Source of the DNA: Cymodocea nodosa
Lineage: Eukaryota; Streptophyta; Magnoliopsida; Alismatales; Cymodoceaceae
Direction: 5' to 3'
Length of the DNA: 64,000 nucleotides
Assembly: GCA_036874045.1 (NCBI GenBank)
Contig: CM072337.1
Location: 2,790,001 to 2,854,000 of the forward strand
Shown: in pieces, positions 20,069 to 32,647 of the stretch
How positions within the stretch are numbered: position 1 is the first letter of the stretch
Layout of the letters: every line of letters begins with the position of its first letter
Position numbers and translations under genes: made by a program
The notes under the pieces: model-generated
Database searches by the model: none
What the model was told of the DNA's origin: nothing
What the model saw: the letters and a program-made list of their open reading frames with translations, nothing else

Positions 20069-21448
20069 ATGTGGTCCGCAACAATCCCATCTTCCATCTC
20101 CATCCCAAAGCCATCACGGCACGCCGACGTCTTGTCCTCTAGGGTTCTGTTTTCTCCTTCACAGTTCCCCCCCGTGTCCTTTCCATCTGGAATCTCCACT
20201 TCCCCTCCCGCCACGTCGCTCACCATCCGGATGGGCGGCGGGCCGAGAACGTACCCGGGGGGCGTGTCCAAGTGGCAGTGGAAGCGGATGCAGGCGAAGA
20301 AGGCGAAGCAGCTCTTGAAGGCGCGGCTCTGCCGGGAGCGGCAGATCTACGAGATGCGGAAGCGCGCAGAGCTAAAGGCTGCCGTGTCGGAGCTGGAGAG
20401 ACCGTGGGAGGTGGTGGAGCGAGCGCCGACGCTGTTCTCGGTCAAGGCGGACGAGCAAGTGAAGGTGCTGGCCGACCGGTTCCAGAAACCCGGGGGGTTC
20501 GATATGTGGACGGACAGGGACGGGCCGCAAGTCTTCCGGGGGATGGATGGGTTGCCGTCAGCGAGGTTCTTTCCGAAGGGAGTGGTTCATAGTGTGAGGC
20601 CTTACGGTGTGGTTTCTGGATCGGTAGAGGGGGGGGAAGGGGGATTGGGGCCCGAAGATGGAGAAGGGATGGCATCTAAGGATCGGATTGGACATGGCCG
20701 TGGTGGAATCAGAAATACTCGTAAGGACAGGACTACGATGCGGAGAAGAAATGGCAGCAAGCTTGGGAGCTTGAGTTCCAGAGATGTTGGAAGGGATTCA
20801 AGGAATTTCAATTCTTCCTGTGGTGGAAATGAGGGTTTTGGTGGGGAATCGGTCTCTTCAGGGAGTGGAGAAGAAGTATTGGATTCGGTTGATCAGATTC
20901 AAAAGGCAGGCGGTGGAGGCAGAACAAGTTCTAGTGATTGCTCCGATCAGCATCAGTCTCGGTGGCAACAAAATGGCAGGTTGATGCAGGAGGGAGATTC
21001 AGATTCTAGATTTGAAGGTTCGAGATTTGCAAGTTCAAGATTTGGTAGAAAGGGCTCTTCTCATCCGAACCCAAGGGATTTAGAGTTTCCAAGTGCAAGA
21101 GGGAGAATGATTGACGATGGTAAACAGAATGATGAAGGTCGTTTCTCTTTTGATTCATCAAAATCGAGTTCTTTGAACCTTCCAGCAGATTCAAATGAAT
21201 TATATTTTCGTGCTTCAGCGGACCATGGAAACAGGCGAAGACAGGCGATTCTGCGTGGATTAGGTTCAGATGAGATAATGGTTAACAATGGGGAGGGACG
21301 AAGGGTACTAGACAAAGAGGATTCCAACAAAAGTGGTCCAGAACGTGGATTCTTTACCAGGAAAATCTCACCTCAAGACGAAGATTCACAGATCAGTGGT
21401 GTGAGGTGTCCTAAATGGGATGAAGGAGAAGATGCTAAAGCCTTGTAA
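20069..21448 (+). CDS. N-terminal exon of a DEAD-box RNA helicase-like protein (helicase core not in window)
   Basis: Open for 459 codons. From the second Met (20231) it reads MGGGPRTYPGGVSKWQWKR, a signature I recall from the start of plant DEAD-box helicases of the RH26/31/33 type, followed by a Lys/Arg-rich helix, ADEQVKVLADRFQKPGGFD and LPSARFFPKGVVHSVRPYG, then a long Ser/Gly/Arg-rich low-complexity region. The 54 residues before MGGGP are Ser/Pro-rich and could be an organelle transit peptide. GC falls steeply from 5' to 3'. No helicase motif (DEAD, SAT) is found before the next gene, and no certain donor site; GTGAGG near 21402 is a candidate. The gene is either truncated or continues beyond a very long intron. 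No partner gene shares its promoter. Confidence 0.6.
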   Translation: MWSATIPSSISIPKPSRHADVLSSRVLFSPSQFPPVSFPSGISTSPPATSLTIRMGGGPRTYPGGVSKWQWKRMQAKKAKQLLKARLCRERQIYEMRKRAELKAAVSELERPWEVVERAPTLFSVKADEQVKVLADRFQKPGGFDMWTDRDGPQVFRGMDGLPSARFFPKGVVHSVRPYGVVSGSVEGGEGGLGPEDGEGMASKDRIGHGRGGIRNTRKDRTTMRRRNGSKLGSLSSRDVGRDSRNFNSSCGGNEGFGGESVSSGSGEEVLDSVDQIQKAGGGGRTSSSDCSDQHQSRWQQNGRLMQEGDSDSRFEGSRFASSRFGRKGSSHPNPRDLEFPSARGRMIDDGKQNDEGRFSFDSSKSSSLNLPADSNELYFRASADHGNRRRQAILRGLGSDEIMVNNGEGRRVLDKEDSNKSGPERGFFTRKISPQDEDSQISGVRCPKWDEGEDAKAL

Positions 21449-22510
21449 AAGATAAGCATGGTATCTAGAGGTATATAACATGAAGACATGCTTTTGTGCA
21501 GCACATTGGTTTTATAGCAGACTGTTCAAAACTTTAATGTTTCACAACTGAAAACCAGAGAAATTAATACCTATAAATACTTTGAAAGTAATCAAAATAA
21601 ATGCATGCATTAGCACCTGCAATTTACAATTCAAATAAAATAAAATGAAGATTAAAAGAAGTGAAATTTTTTAGATGTGGGTAATGCTCATTTTTGGATT
21701 TGAATATAGACTTTCTTAGAATGGAAGCTTGACTGCATTATCTTAATATGATTAAAAGAAGTCATAGTTGAGCTATCATTTCTGCAATATTATGTAGAAT
21801 ATAAAAATATTTTCTTAACAAATAAAACACACTCCTACCGTGCAGATAGCCGATTTGGTTAGCTTAGTTCTTCCAGCATGTGTTAAGTGCTTTGAGTTGC
21901 CACTTGAATAAGCTTCTGTAACTTTTCTTTGATAATTTGAAATGAGTGCTGTCACGTCTACCTTTGTAATGCTAAATGAAAGCAATCAAATAGGATTGAT
22001 ATAGATAATTAAAATAATTCGATAAAGATATGGTAAAGTTACAAACAGGCTTCTGGAAGAGCATCCCAGTGAAAACATCTGTGCTTATTGTCCACTTGAA
22101 CTTGCAAAAATTTTATCAACCACTGTATGACATGAAGAAACTCAGAATGGAAAGGCCCTAATAGCAAATTTAAACAATTTCATTATCAGCACCCAACTTT
22201 TAGTCAAGTTTAGTTCATTGTGTTTTGAGTTAATTCATTTTTAATATTTTCCTTAGACCATCCATGGTTGACATAACGGTCTTCCGATTGGTATGTGACA
22301 ACCCACTCACTTCCAGTGATGGTTCAATTTCAGTGACTTATACTTCCTTTTTAGTGATGATGTAACCTTATTCATTAGTTTTTTTATTTACTCCATTCTC
22401 TATTTTAATTTTTTTGTGCTAATTATGATATTCTCATGTTGAGTTTAGTTTACGTTAATGAACATCATTTCATTGATAAACACATTGCTTATGTTATTAA
22501 AACTTCATTA
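21449..22510. other. Intergenic, no gene seen
   Basis: AT-rich; searched by eye for helicase exons on the plus strand without success. Confidence 0.45.
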
Positions 22511-22513
22511 ATT

Positions 22514-23124
22514 TTATTCTAGTGGTAGTACGATTGCTGTTACACCTTCTGAGCTATTATTTCTATTATTATTATTATTATTGTTGTTGTTGTTGTTGTT
22601 GTTGTTATTGTTTCCTTTGAAAATGAATCCTTGTGTTCCATAAACCAACAAGAACATGAGTTCAGACCTTTCATCTTGTCCACACTCAACCCAAAACTCC
22701 AAAAAGGGAACCCTCTCAACACTTCTCTATATGTGCTTCTTAAGTGCGTGAAACTCTCCACCACCAGAGTCTTGAGAACACCTGATTTGAGAATCAAAAC
22801 CTCCACCCTGAGTTCCTCAAATGGTAGCCTCAAAATCCCCTTGTACTCCCCTGTCCTGATCATAGCAAAGCCAATTCTCCACCACTTCAATCTAGACTCT
22901 CTTTGAATTACATCCCAATCACAATTTCCCTTTCCATTCAAGGTCTTTTGTACCTTCTCCATCTCCTCTAAGGTACCTCTCCTCTCTACCAAATTGCCCT
23001 CACCTTCTTGCCCATTATATATAAAGTAAGCTTTCTTATCACAGCATTTACTTAAATTCTTATAAATTTTCTTTTTGTGCTTTAATTGCTTTTTAATTAT
23101 AATATTCTTTTCTTTGATCTTCAA
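22514..23124 (-). other. Unidentified minus-strand open frame next to a triplet microsatellite
   Basis: A 194-codon minus-strand frame from 23121 to 22540 has a protein-like stretch (LKWWRIGFAMIRTGEYKGI, ESFTHLRSTYREVLRGFPF) at higher GC than its surroundings, ending in Thr/Ile runs encoded by the triplet repeat at 22558-22612. I recognise no family. It could be a gene fragment or chance; an overlapping plus-strand frame at 22631-22906 is equally unexplained. Confidence 0.2.
22558..22612 (+). repeat. Triplet microsatellite (ATT)n(GTT)n
   Basis: About eight ATT followed by about eight GTT triplets. Confidence 0.9.
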
Positions 23125-23675
23125 GAATTTTTAACATATTTATATATCTCCATTAATTCTCTCATAATTGACACTTAATTGTAAACTTTGCTCAATCTTT
23201 TGAAACCAATATGTACAAAAAGAAAATAAAATAAAATCAAGTATAAAGTTTGTGATTTCACATATGTTTGGATATGCACGTGAAGTTTAAATTTTCATTT
23301 AATTTATAATATGAAAAAAATTTAAAATAAAAATTTATCCTTGCAAAATTTAGTTTGTTGAAAATCATGTATCTTATTATTACATCATTGCTCTCATGTG
23401 ATAAGATGTTTTCAGATGGAAATGAACTTTGAACATTAAAGTGATTTTCTTTGGATTGTTAAAATTTAGTTTGGAGATGATTGCAAGTAGAATTTCAAAT
23501 AAATTTTTTCATAAATTTTGTGTAATTTTTATATTTGTCATAGACAAATAATTATAGGTAAATGAGCATTATTTAGGTTAACAATATTAAGAAAACAACA
23601 ATAAAAATGAGATGTTATTATCTTCAATAATAAGCAATATTATGTATTATATTATGTACGTTACCAAAGTATATC

Positions 23676-24190
23676 ATGTATATTACAGAAGTCGGAGAAG
23701 CCACCAAAGCATCTCAATTTGTCCAAGGAACCATCGACAGCCTTCAACCAACCCCAACATCTCTGGAAGGCCTCAGCTCAGCATCGAACGGCAAATCTCA
23801 AGGGCCCCAGACCCATGCACATATTACGACACTCACACACCCAATGAAAAACAAGTTCCAAACACATTTCAAACAATCCCCCGTTCCGTCGACGTTGAAA
23901 TACACCCATTTCCAGTGAAGGATCTTTGCATGGTTGCCCCGCCTTCAAACTTCCGAGGACCACGGCACTATTAGCTTTCACTGCCCAAATGAATGGCACG
24001 GGGCCTTCTTCCTCCACACCGACCAAGTGGGGTTTGAGTTTGAAGGCCCTCTCCTGCAAGGCTGGACGACCGTCCAGTCGTGCATCAATATGGGATGTGA
24101 GAAAAATTCATATGGAAAAGCTGGTTTGCATGAATACATTGATGATGAAGACAGGAAAATCACATTAGTCTCCAGAATCTGGATTTTTTA
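23676..24190 (+). other. Unidentified GC-richer island, possible exon or gene fragment
   Basis: Between AT-rich flanks, this block has coding-like composition on both strands. Plus-strand frames at 23612-23974 and 23934-24191 are open; the second reads FHCPNEWHGAFFLHTDQVGF. A possible acceptor (TATATTACAG) lies at 23686. No family recognised, and the frames do not join without a shift, so a pseudogene fragment is likeliest. Confidence 0.25.
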
Positions 24191-24604
24191 GATTTGCAGA
24201 ATTTACATGAATTTAAATACTCACCACTGTCCTCAGATTCATTCATGTGGTTCACGTATATTATTTTCCTGAAGTTGAAAATCTGCGCACATATATTCAT
24301 ACAGCTGATGTCGTAATCATAAAAAACATGGGTTGTAAGCACTGCGTGCAAATTGATTGCAAATTCACAGCAAAGGGTACAAAGCACTTGTATACTTAAC
24401 CCTAAGGGTTGTGTATTTGTACTTTTCACATCTTAAAAGCTTATACATCTAAAGCATACTGCAAAAAAAAAAACCTAGGCCTAAAGACAAAATATAAAGG
24501 CTAGTATTTACAATATTATGATATTAAATATCGCAGCTTTTAGTTGCTCAGAACAGCTATGGTCTTTAAGATAGCTTTAACCCACCGTTTTGTTTACCAT
24601 CCTT

Positions 24605-27020
24605 CTAGTAGTCCTCTTCAAGATCATCCAGTATCGATTGATTCATCCGCTTCCTAGAAACCCTTCTATGCTTCTTGGGCTCAAGACGTGGTTCTGCTTG
24701 CTTGGTACCAAGATCACCCATCTTATACCTGCATCAATGACAAATAAGACTCATGCATTCGTATGCCAGTGAGAAGTGAAAATATACTCCTAAATTTAAC
24801 AAAACATATCAACAAATTTAGCATCACTATCGTCAAGAACTAAGATAGCACCCCAGGGTTTGAAAATCACTACCATTATCAAAAAAATTATGATAGCATA
24901 TCAATAAATTTTTTATAGAATGCACGGAAAAAATGGTCTGCGAAATAATAAGTTTGCAACTTTATAAAAAACATGAATATGGAATGCATGTCAAGGTACA
25001 ACTCATTTTCGTTTGGAGAACTTTAGTCTGTGGAATTGTAACCTAATAATGCCTTGTGATAAGATTTGGTGAAATCTTGAGTAAATGGCCAAGGTGCCAC
25101 ATGTAGTAATTGATGATGTCATTAATATGAATCCTATTGCAGAACAGAATGATAGCAAACAAGCCTCTTAATTTTTAGGGAAAAAAATATGGGCTTCACC
25201 TAACATCACTTTCCCGTTTGGTTCCCAATGTTCGCAGCTGAAACTCTTCCCTGATTTTGATCTCATCAAGTAGTTGAACATAGTATGGGTACCTTTCCCA
25301 GTCTCTCTTCACCACACACCCTGGTTCGCCAAGATGTAGGCAATCATTGAATGAGCATTTCAACGGTTCGCTATCTCTGAGCATCTGCCTGATCTAAAAA
25401 AATGTACAACAGAAAAAAACATTATATATGATGTAAAGAGAAAACTGTATGGAAAGCTGCTAAGTGATGATATCCATAACTGGTAGCTACCATAAGCTTA
25501 TTAACCAAAAGCAGATAATATAGTTGATCTTTAACAAAAAAAGTGGCATGACTTCGAACCCAAACAAAACATTACAATTATAGAAAAACTACTATAAGCT
25601 TATTTGTGCTCACACAAAAGGCAAACCTCTGGAAATGTTTGTGCAAGGGATTTCCTTGTAGCATGCATTAAATGAGGCTGGTTGAAACCAGGAGTGTCAG
25701 CAAGAAATCCTCCCTCAGATAGTGGAAGTAAGGAAACATGCCGTGTGGTATGCTTTCCTCTGCCACTTCTCTTAGAGACTGTACCTACACGCTGGTGTTC
25801 AAACCATTTCTGCCCCTCAATCTGAATCTGCATTGTTTTATCAAGACAGAAGACAAACGACACCTGTTAAGCTGCATTGCTCTACATCAAATTAAATCGG
25901 AAGGAAAACATTTCACATTGTGAACCAGGTTGATAGATTGATTGAGAAAATGTTTCTCTGTAAATAAAGAGAGATGACCATGCAGAAAAAAAAATTAAGT
26001 CAGAAGAAAGAGAACACTGGAGCTTACACTATCGGACAAGTTACCATCAAGTTCATGATCTGCATTGCAGTGGTTTCCTCTCAAAGCATTGATAAGACTT
26101 GATTTTCCAACGCCACTAGGACCCACTATGACACTTGTTTTTCCCTTCAACAGACCCTCAATCGTCTTCAGACCACACTTGGTCTCAACACTGCAAAACA
26201 CAGGTTGGTAACCCCAACCACGCAGGCGCGACTCCCACGAAGACAAGGCCTACGGCAAACAACACAAACACCGACGAAATCTCAAGCCAAATCGTCAATA
26301 AAAGGGATAGCCAAAACACAAAACCAGATAGCGACAAGGGAGCACCTCATTGGAAACGAGATCCAGCTTGTTCATGGCAAGGGTGAGGGGAATCCCGGTG
26401 GATTCAGCCTCAACGAGGAATCTCGTGAGCAAAAACGCCTCCACCTTGGGCTGCTCCAGCGAGAACATTACCACCAAATGATCCACATTCGCCACGGGCA
26501 GTTCCCCGACCACCGACCGCCTAGCGAAAGCATTTTCGATCATTCCCCTCCCGTCCACCCAATCCACGGAGCCAACCAGCACCTTATCCCCAACAAAGAC
26601 TCGCCTCTTGATCTTCTTCAGCACCGCCCGAACGACGCACAGCAGCTCCTTCCCGATCTTCTCCTCCTCCAGGGCGGACTCCACCACGACGCGCATGAAG
26701 TTGGCCTGGGCGGAGGCGACAAGGCCGATGGCCTGGTTGGGGAGGAGGGTGTGAGGGTCGAGCTCGTCGAGCGCGCGGGTGGGGAGGGAGGCAGGGGAGA
26801 GGCGGTCCAGAACGGCGTCCTTGGCTTTGAGGAGATTCTTGTCGGGAGGGGGCTTGCGGGAGAGGCGGTAAGCGTGCTTGGGCTGATCGGCGGAGCAGAA
26901 AGTGGCGGTGGAGAAGCGGAGGCGGTGGTGGTGGTGGAGGAGAGGGAGGCGTGGAAGCGGAGGGCTAGCGGGGATGGGTAGGAGGCGGAAGCGGGAGACG
27001 AGTGGCATGGTCGCCTGCAA
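24605..27020 (-). CDS. RSGA: RsgA-type small-subunit ribosome biogenesis GTPase (organellar), five exons
   Basis: Exons on the minus strand: 27020-26346, 26249-26028, 25827-25627, 25393-25200, 24728-24605. All introns are GT-AG and the frame is open for 471 residues. The order is that of the circularly permuted YlqF/YawG-like GTPases: an OB-fold-like region (FVGDKVLVGSVDWVDGRGMI), G4 NKLDL at the end of exon 1, then the P-loop GPSGVGKSSLINAL in exon 2, G3 DTPG in exon 3 and the RsgA zinc module CSFNDCLHLGEPGC in exon 4. RsgA matures the 30S subunit; the Ser/Pro/Arg-rich N-terminus (MPLVSRFRLLPIPASPPLP) suggests import into mitochondria or plastids. Translation may start at 27020 or at the Met at 27008. 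Exon 1 is very GC-rich, later exons are not. No disabling change seen. Confidence 0.92.
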
Positions 27021-27046
27021 CTCCCAAGTGATGGCCTTTTTTTCAC

Positions 27047-30000
27047 TGGATTCTTATCTTCCTTATTTATTTATTTACTTTTTCAGATGACAGTGATATT
27101 TTATGTCTATTAAAATTTAATTTAATTATTATAACTATAATCTATCATTAATTAATTAATTCAACTATTATAATTTATTCTCTTAAAAAAGATTGCAATC
27201 GATCATATTTTCAGTGGAATTGAATGAAGACTTATTTTCACCTCACATTTAAAGATATCTCCTCAAAGAATAGAAATGAAAAAATAAAAAATATTATTTG
27301 ACAATTTATTCTATAATCCAATCATTAATCCTGTTTCACAGAAGAACAACTACTTGAGTAATCCCTTAGCCATCAAATCAATAATGGTACAAGAGTTTAT
27401 ACAAAAAGTACCAAGTATAAGCCCGAAGTCCCTTTCCATCCATTGATCTTCTTTCGATGTGCTCAAGCATGATCTTTGATCATAGACCTACCTAGTAGCC
27501 TTGCCACCTCATGGTAAGTTGCATACCTTATAATAAACTTAATACATGCAAATACATTCATATTTATTATTAAGTTTTACATCATTGAAATCAATTGAAA
27601 AATATTTTCTTAACAATGTGTAATTTAAAAATATTGAAATTCTTTTTTCACGATATTTGTATAACTTGTAAATGTTAAAATTCAATTCTTACATCTAACA
27701 TTTGCCCAGGTATAAAAGAGGAGAGGAATAAATTTTCTAACCCTCGAACCTAGAGGTGCATACAGGCTAGGTCGAATCATGTCGATCGGATCCAGTTTGG
27801 TCAAACCATGTTGGTAAGTAGAGCTGTAGCTATAAGTGTAGGTGTAGTAGCCTCAATTGACAAGCCATCATGTAGGCATGGCCTATGGCACAGTTGACCG
27901 TGCCATTGACCAAAATAGGCTTCTGCTAATCGGCCATGCTTAGCACAAACTGGCTCGAGACAACAACTTTTCGGGTCGTGCCAGGCTGACACAGCCTGTT
28001 GATTATACGTACCTGATCTTTTGAATTTGTATAAAAAGTCCTTATCCCTCGTTTCGTTTCTAGGAGGGGTCTGTGTAAGTAGAATATGATGAAAAGAAAT
28101 TTATTTTTCATTATTAGATTTTTATTGAAATCTGTTTGTGTATAAATGAAAATTTTATTTTTTTATAAAAAATGAATTTCTTCTTTAGTTAAACTTTAAG
28201 AAAAAAAATTTCCCAAGTCTTCAACTCAGAATCTTCTAAAATTTATACATATAGTAATAATTTTAAATAAGATCTTATTTTATTATGGTGACATGATAAT
28301 CTTATTTTACAATTTCAACTAAGATCTTCTAATTTTGAATTTTTTGATTTCAAGAATAATCATGTAATATATGAATGTAGATATATACTTATATTTTTGC
28401 ATATACTTGATTTTGATAAATGATATATATTTAATTAATTGATAAATGATATATAAAGATCTAATTTTATAACATGTTAATTGATTAATGTAATTAATTA
28501 ATTCATTAATTAATTACATTTTGATTAACTACTTCAATTCATTAATTAAGAACTTCATTAAAAAATAATTTTATTCAATTTTATCATGTGCACAAATATC
28601 TAAATTTTAATTTTCATTAAATTCTTGAATGTACACAAATACTTGAATTTCAAATTCTATTTCTGTCAAATTTTATAGAATTCAAATTCTGTTAGAATTC
28701 AATTCTAAATACACAAACAAGCTCCTAGCTTTCTCAACCTTGAACTCTTGCAATATAGAAGCATCTGCATTCAACATCACTCTTGACCACAAACCCTTGT
28801 AATGTAGAGCCCTTTGCATTTAACCCTATGAGCCCTCCTAAGGCCAATTTTTTGACTATTATAGATTGTCACCCTATCACTTGCCTAAGTCATTGCAAAT
28901 ATTATGGCAAAGTCATTGCAACCATTATGCTTACCCATAGCAATCACCTTGTTGATAGCTATTATGAGCCATCTACATTACTTGAAATGTCTACTCTTCC
29001 ATTGATAAAAGTTTCCCTTTCAATGTGTTTGGAAGCCCTCATCTAGATTGAGTTCTTCTATTGTAATATATTTTGAATGCAATGTTCTTTCAAATTGAGT
29101 TTTAATAATTCTATATGTATTTTACATATTTCAATTTTAAATTCACTTATATATAATAAATCTATGCCAGATTGAGTTTTTAACTACAAATATATATTTT
29201 ACATTCTATATCTATATTTTTCTAGATTGAGTTTAATAAATGTGGGTAATGTGGTTCACCTAAAAATTCTTCTATGCTACTTCTAAAATATTATTTATTT
29301 ACTTGGTGGAGGAATGAAGACTTAAGTTGCAAGTAGTGTTCTCATTTCACTTTAAGGTGTAGAAACAAAATAGCTTGATATATATTATTGTAAGTACTCT
29401 TTTGCACTAATATAATTCTATCATTTTTCATTATGTATATAAATACATAAATTTAAATTTCATTGTGAGCACTCTTTTGTTATGTGTGCAAATGTTAGAA
29501 AAATATTGAAATTAAAATTACTTTTTGTTATTTTTCATTTTCATTCATTTTATTTATTTTCCTTTCCATTGTTTATTTTTCAGATGCAAGAATACCCACT
29601 AGCTTGTTCTTATATGATCGTCATACACTACATGCCCCCCACCCCCCTTCTATTATAATGATTGAGAAACCATTGGTAGACCAGCAATGGTCAAGTGCAT
29701 TTCTACGGTGACCAGTGAGGGTTCCACATACTTCACTATCTCATTTCCTCCTAAATATTCCAAATTAGCCTAAAAAAAGTAGATATTTTAATTTTCACAA
29801 ACTCAAAATATCCCTAATTAATCATATCTATGTCAATCTTGTCACACTCTTAAGAAAAGAATGAGAATCATTATAATATTAAAGAGAAGAAATTACATAT
29901 AATAAAAAAAAGTGAGTAAAAAACTTCTCCCTCTAATATTACAAGGTTAAGTACCTCCTAAAAAAAAGTTTAACCTATTGAAAAATCAAAAATCACATAA

Positions 30001-31588
30001 CTTCACGGCAAAAAACTTCAAAAGCATCCATAAATGGTCCACTAATATGTAGATTACATCATAAGATTACAAAAGTCAAGTGGAATATCCAAACCAAAAG
30101 AATACATCCCAAAGGGTCCACTACAACCTAATCATAAGTAGACAGTTTGCATGTCCTCTTTTATTCATGTTCAACCCAAGAGACTACTGGATAACTTAAA
30201 AATAATAAACTATAAGTATGAGCTGAAGTCCGATAAGTTAATCTATCGTAAATCTAGAAATAACAATAATGAGTAACGCATGAAATAGAAAAGTCATCAA
30301 GTCAATAACCAATGTAATATGGTAAGAAATGTAGATACATAACAATAAACATGAACTATGAGTAATAAAGTACCAAAGTAGACCACCACTATTTTATACA
30401 TATCTACATATATCGTAGCTTTAAATTATAAAGTTGCATTTTACCCTCTACAATAAAGTCCAAAAATCATCTATTGCCATGTGATAAAGACACATGGGTG
30501 TGTCGATCTTAAGACAAGGCCAAAGATACTTATATTTGTTGTAGGTCTAGAATTATATAATAACAAAAACTAAAACATAATTTATAAGATTTAATTTAAT
30601 TTTCAAAATACACAAGCATCCACACACACACATACATAGAAGCGTTTTTCTCGTATTTACATATCTTGTGATCATATAAAAACAAAATTACGATCACCAC
30701 CTGAAGTAACTTGTTCCCACACGTGCCCTACAATCACATATCATTTTATGTCTTGGGATCTAAGTCTAAAATAATCATAAGAAAAGGACTCAACTAAGGC
30801 TCAATAAGTATAATCCAATATATAAAAAATGTAAACTACTTATATAGTGCAACAAATAATCAAATGATATAATATCATAACCAGAAATAAGGAATAACAA
30901 TTTTCTTTACCAATCTTATCTTATAATTGTTACAACATACTTATTCGTAAATATTTGCACACAAAGACAATGATCACATATCATCTTGTGATGAGATTTG
31001 AGTCAGCTCACAAATCATATGAGGTAACATTCCACCTTTTTAGAGACTTAATTAAGGTGACTCACATAATCTATCTTATCATGTACTACCATTTTGTGAC
31101 GGAACTTGAAGTTATTTTGCTCACATATTATACATAGCCTTTGAAAATTTAAATGTCATGCCTTTGAATGGATCACGACAAATATCGTAAAATTAAAAGA
31201 GTAGAAAATTTTCTCTTTTTAATTTTACAAGACTATTCATGTTAAAAAGACGAATTTGATAATAAGAGACTAAAATAAAACATAAAAGTCGACAATACAG
31301 AAGGAATAAACCAAATTTGAATTCTTATTGGTGGAAAAATCAACAAATCACCTTTTCTTGAAGAAAAAGACTTGACCAACGAAATCTACACATTAACTAG
31401 TAATATCGTAAAATATTATTCTGCTTCACATGTATATAAATATTCATAATGATCATATAGTTTACAAATGTACATCATTTAACAAGAAAAAATCCTACAA
31501 TCTATTTACAAAATATATTTTAGCATGACCTTTCAAACTCAAGCCCCACTTGACTTATAGGAAAACCTAAAGGAAAAAAACCAAAAGT
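27047..31588. other. Intergenic, AT-rich, no gene seen
   Basis: Contains AT-rich palindromic runs of AATTAATT type (27141-27160, 28430-28530), tandem GATAAATGATATATA units (28416-28457), a C-rich run near 29635 and a GC-richer 200-base patch at 27770-27990 that looks like an old repeat. No gene, tRNA or intact element recognised. Confidence 0.5.
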
Positions 31589-31593
31589 AGTGA
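31589..31593 (+). repeat. Target-site duplication AGTGA, left
   Basis: AGTGA precedes the 5' LTR of the copia element and recurs directly after its 3' LTR at 48177-48181. Confidence 0.9.
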
Positions 31594-31900
31594 TGTTATT
31601 ATGTGTCTTGAATTAGTTTGTTACACATAGGGGTAGTTTTATCTTTAGTCACTTGAGGATACACAAATGTTATAAATAGACCCCTAACGTGTACTTTTAG
31701 ATGATGATGAATCTTGTATCCCTTTGTGATCACTTAGAGAGAATCATTTAGTTGAGCCCCATCCGTGGACGTACCCAATTAGGGAACCACATTAAACCTT
31801 AGTGTTTTTGCAATTGTTTCATACGTTTTTCTCATTTGTCTTCTTCTTTCTTCTCTACGAGTCCATGCTTCTCCTTTTCCGTACTTCTCTTCGCATAACA
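31594..31900 (+). repeat. 5' LTR of copia element E
   Basis: TGTTATTATG...CGCATAACA, with TATAAATAGA at 31671-31680. Very similar to the 3' LTR, with scattered substitutions. Confidence 0.95.
31671..31680 (+). promoter_or_regulatory. TATA box of element E LTR
   Basis: TATAAATAGA; the same sequence is in the 3' LTR near 47948. Confidence 0.75.
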
Positions 31901-31902
31901 AG

Positions 31903-31914
31903 TGGTATCAGAGC
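31903..31914 (+). other. Primer binding site of element E (initiator Met tRNA)
   Basis: TGGTATCAGAGC, two bases after the LTR, is the standard copia site complementary to the 3' end of the initiator Met tRNA. Confidence 0.95.
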
Positions 31915-31974
31915 AGAGCTTGAGGAGTTGGCCGTGGATTAGTCTTGAAAGAAGAAAAGAAAGATCTTGGCCAA

Positions 31975-32470
31975 CGCACGAGCTGACGCTCGCGCCTGCG
32001 CCCAATGCCTACGCTTGTGCCCAACGCCCGACGCCCACGCCCAATGCCCGCATTGTTGCCTACGCGATCGTCTGCGTCTCTACCTGCGCTAGTGTCCGCG
32101 CTCATTCGCCTGCGTTCTTGCTCGCGCGATCATTTGCGTCTCCGCCCGCGCCAACGTTCGTGTGCATATGCCCGAGTTCTTGCCCACGCGATCGTCCGCG
32201 TCTTTACCTGTGCTAGCACCCGCATGTATTCACCTGCGTCTTCGTCTACGCTAGCGCCCGCGCACGACCACTCACTTCCTCGCCTGACGCTAGCACCTGT
32301 GTGCATTCATCTACGTCGTTGCCTACGCCAGCACCCGTGCATGATCTCTCGCGTTTCGCTCGACGCCAACGTTCACGTATCAACGCTTGCGTTCTTTGTT
32401 TGACGCTAGCGCTCGCGGTTTGCTCACACGATCTTTGCTCGCGACTTGTGTTCGTGACAAAGCATCCATA
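31975..32470 (+). repeat. GC-rich degenerate repeat in the 5' leader of element E
   Basis: Imperfect repeats of words such as CGCGATCGT, CTGCGTC, GCTAGCGCC and CCTGCGTTCTTG, spaced 25-60 bases. GC content is far above the rest of the element. The open frames here on either strand have repetitive low-complexity translations and are not taken as genes. Confidence 0.65.
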
Positions 32471-32647
32471 GTTGGAATTCTTGTTTGACGCCTGCGATCT
32501 TGAATCTGACAACGTGCACTTGGTCATCTATCGTTTCCACGTTGGTGAAACGAGTAGTAAGAATTCCTATCATAACTTTTGAAGTTTGTTGTTGTGATTT
32601 TGCGAAATTCTTTTTTCAGCCTTTTTTGGGTAGATCAAGTGTGGCCA

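Noticed and set aside
26205..26981. 258-codon plus-strand open frame
   Set aside because: It lies antisense to exon 1 of the RsgA GTPase, whose GC-rich codons create it; its translation is Gly/His/Arg-rich without a domain.
31902..32527. Several open frames of 93-132 codons in the leader of element E
   Set aside because: They come from the GC-rich degenerate repeat, overlap on both strands and have low-complexity translations.
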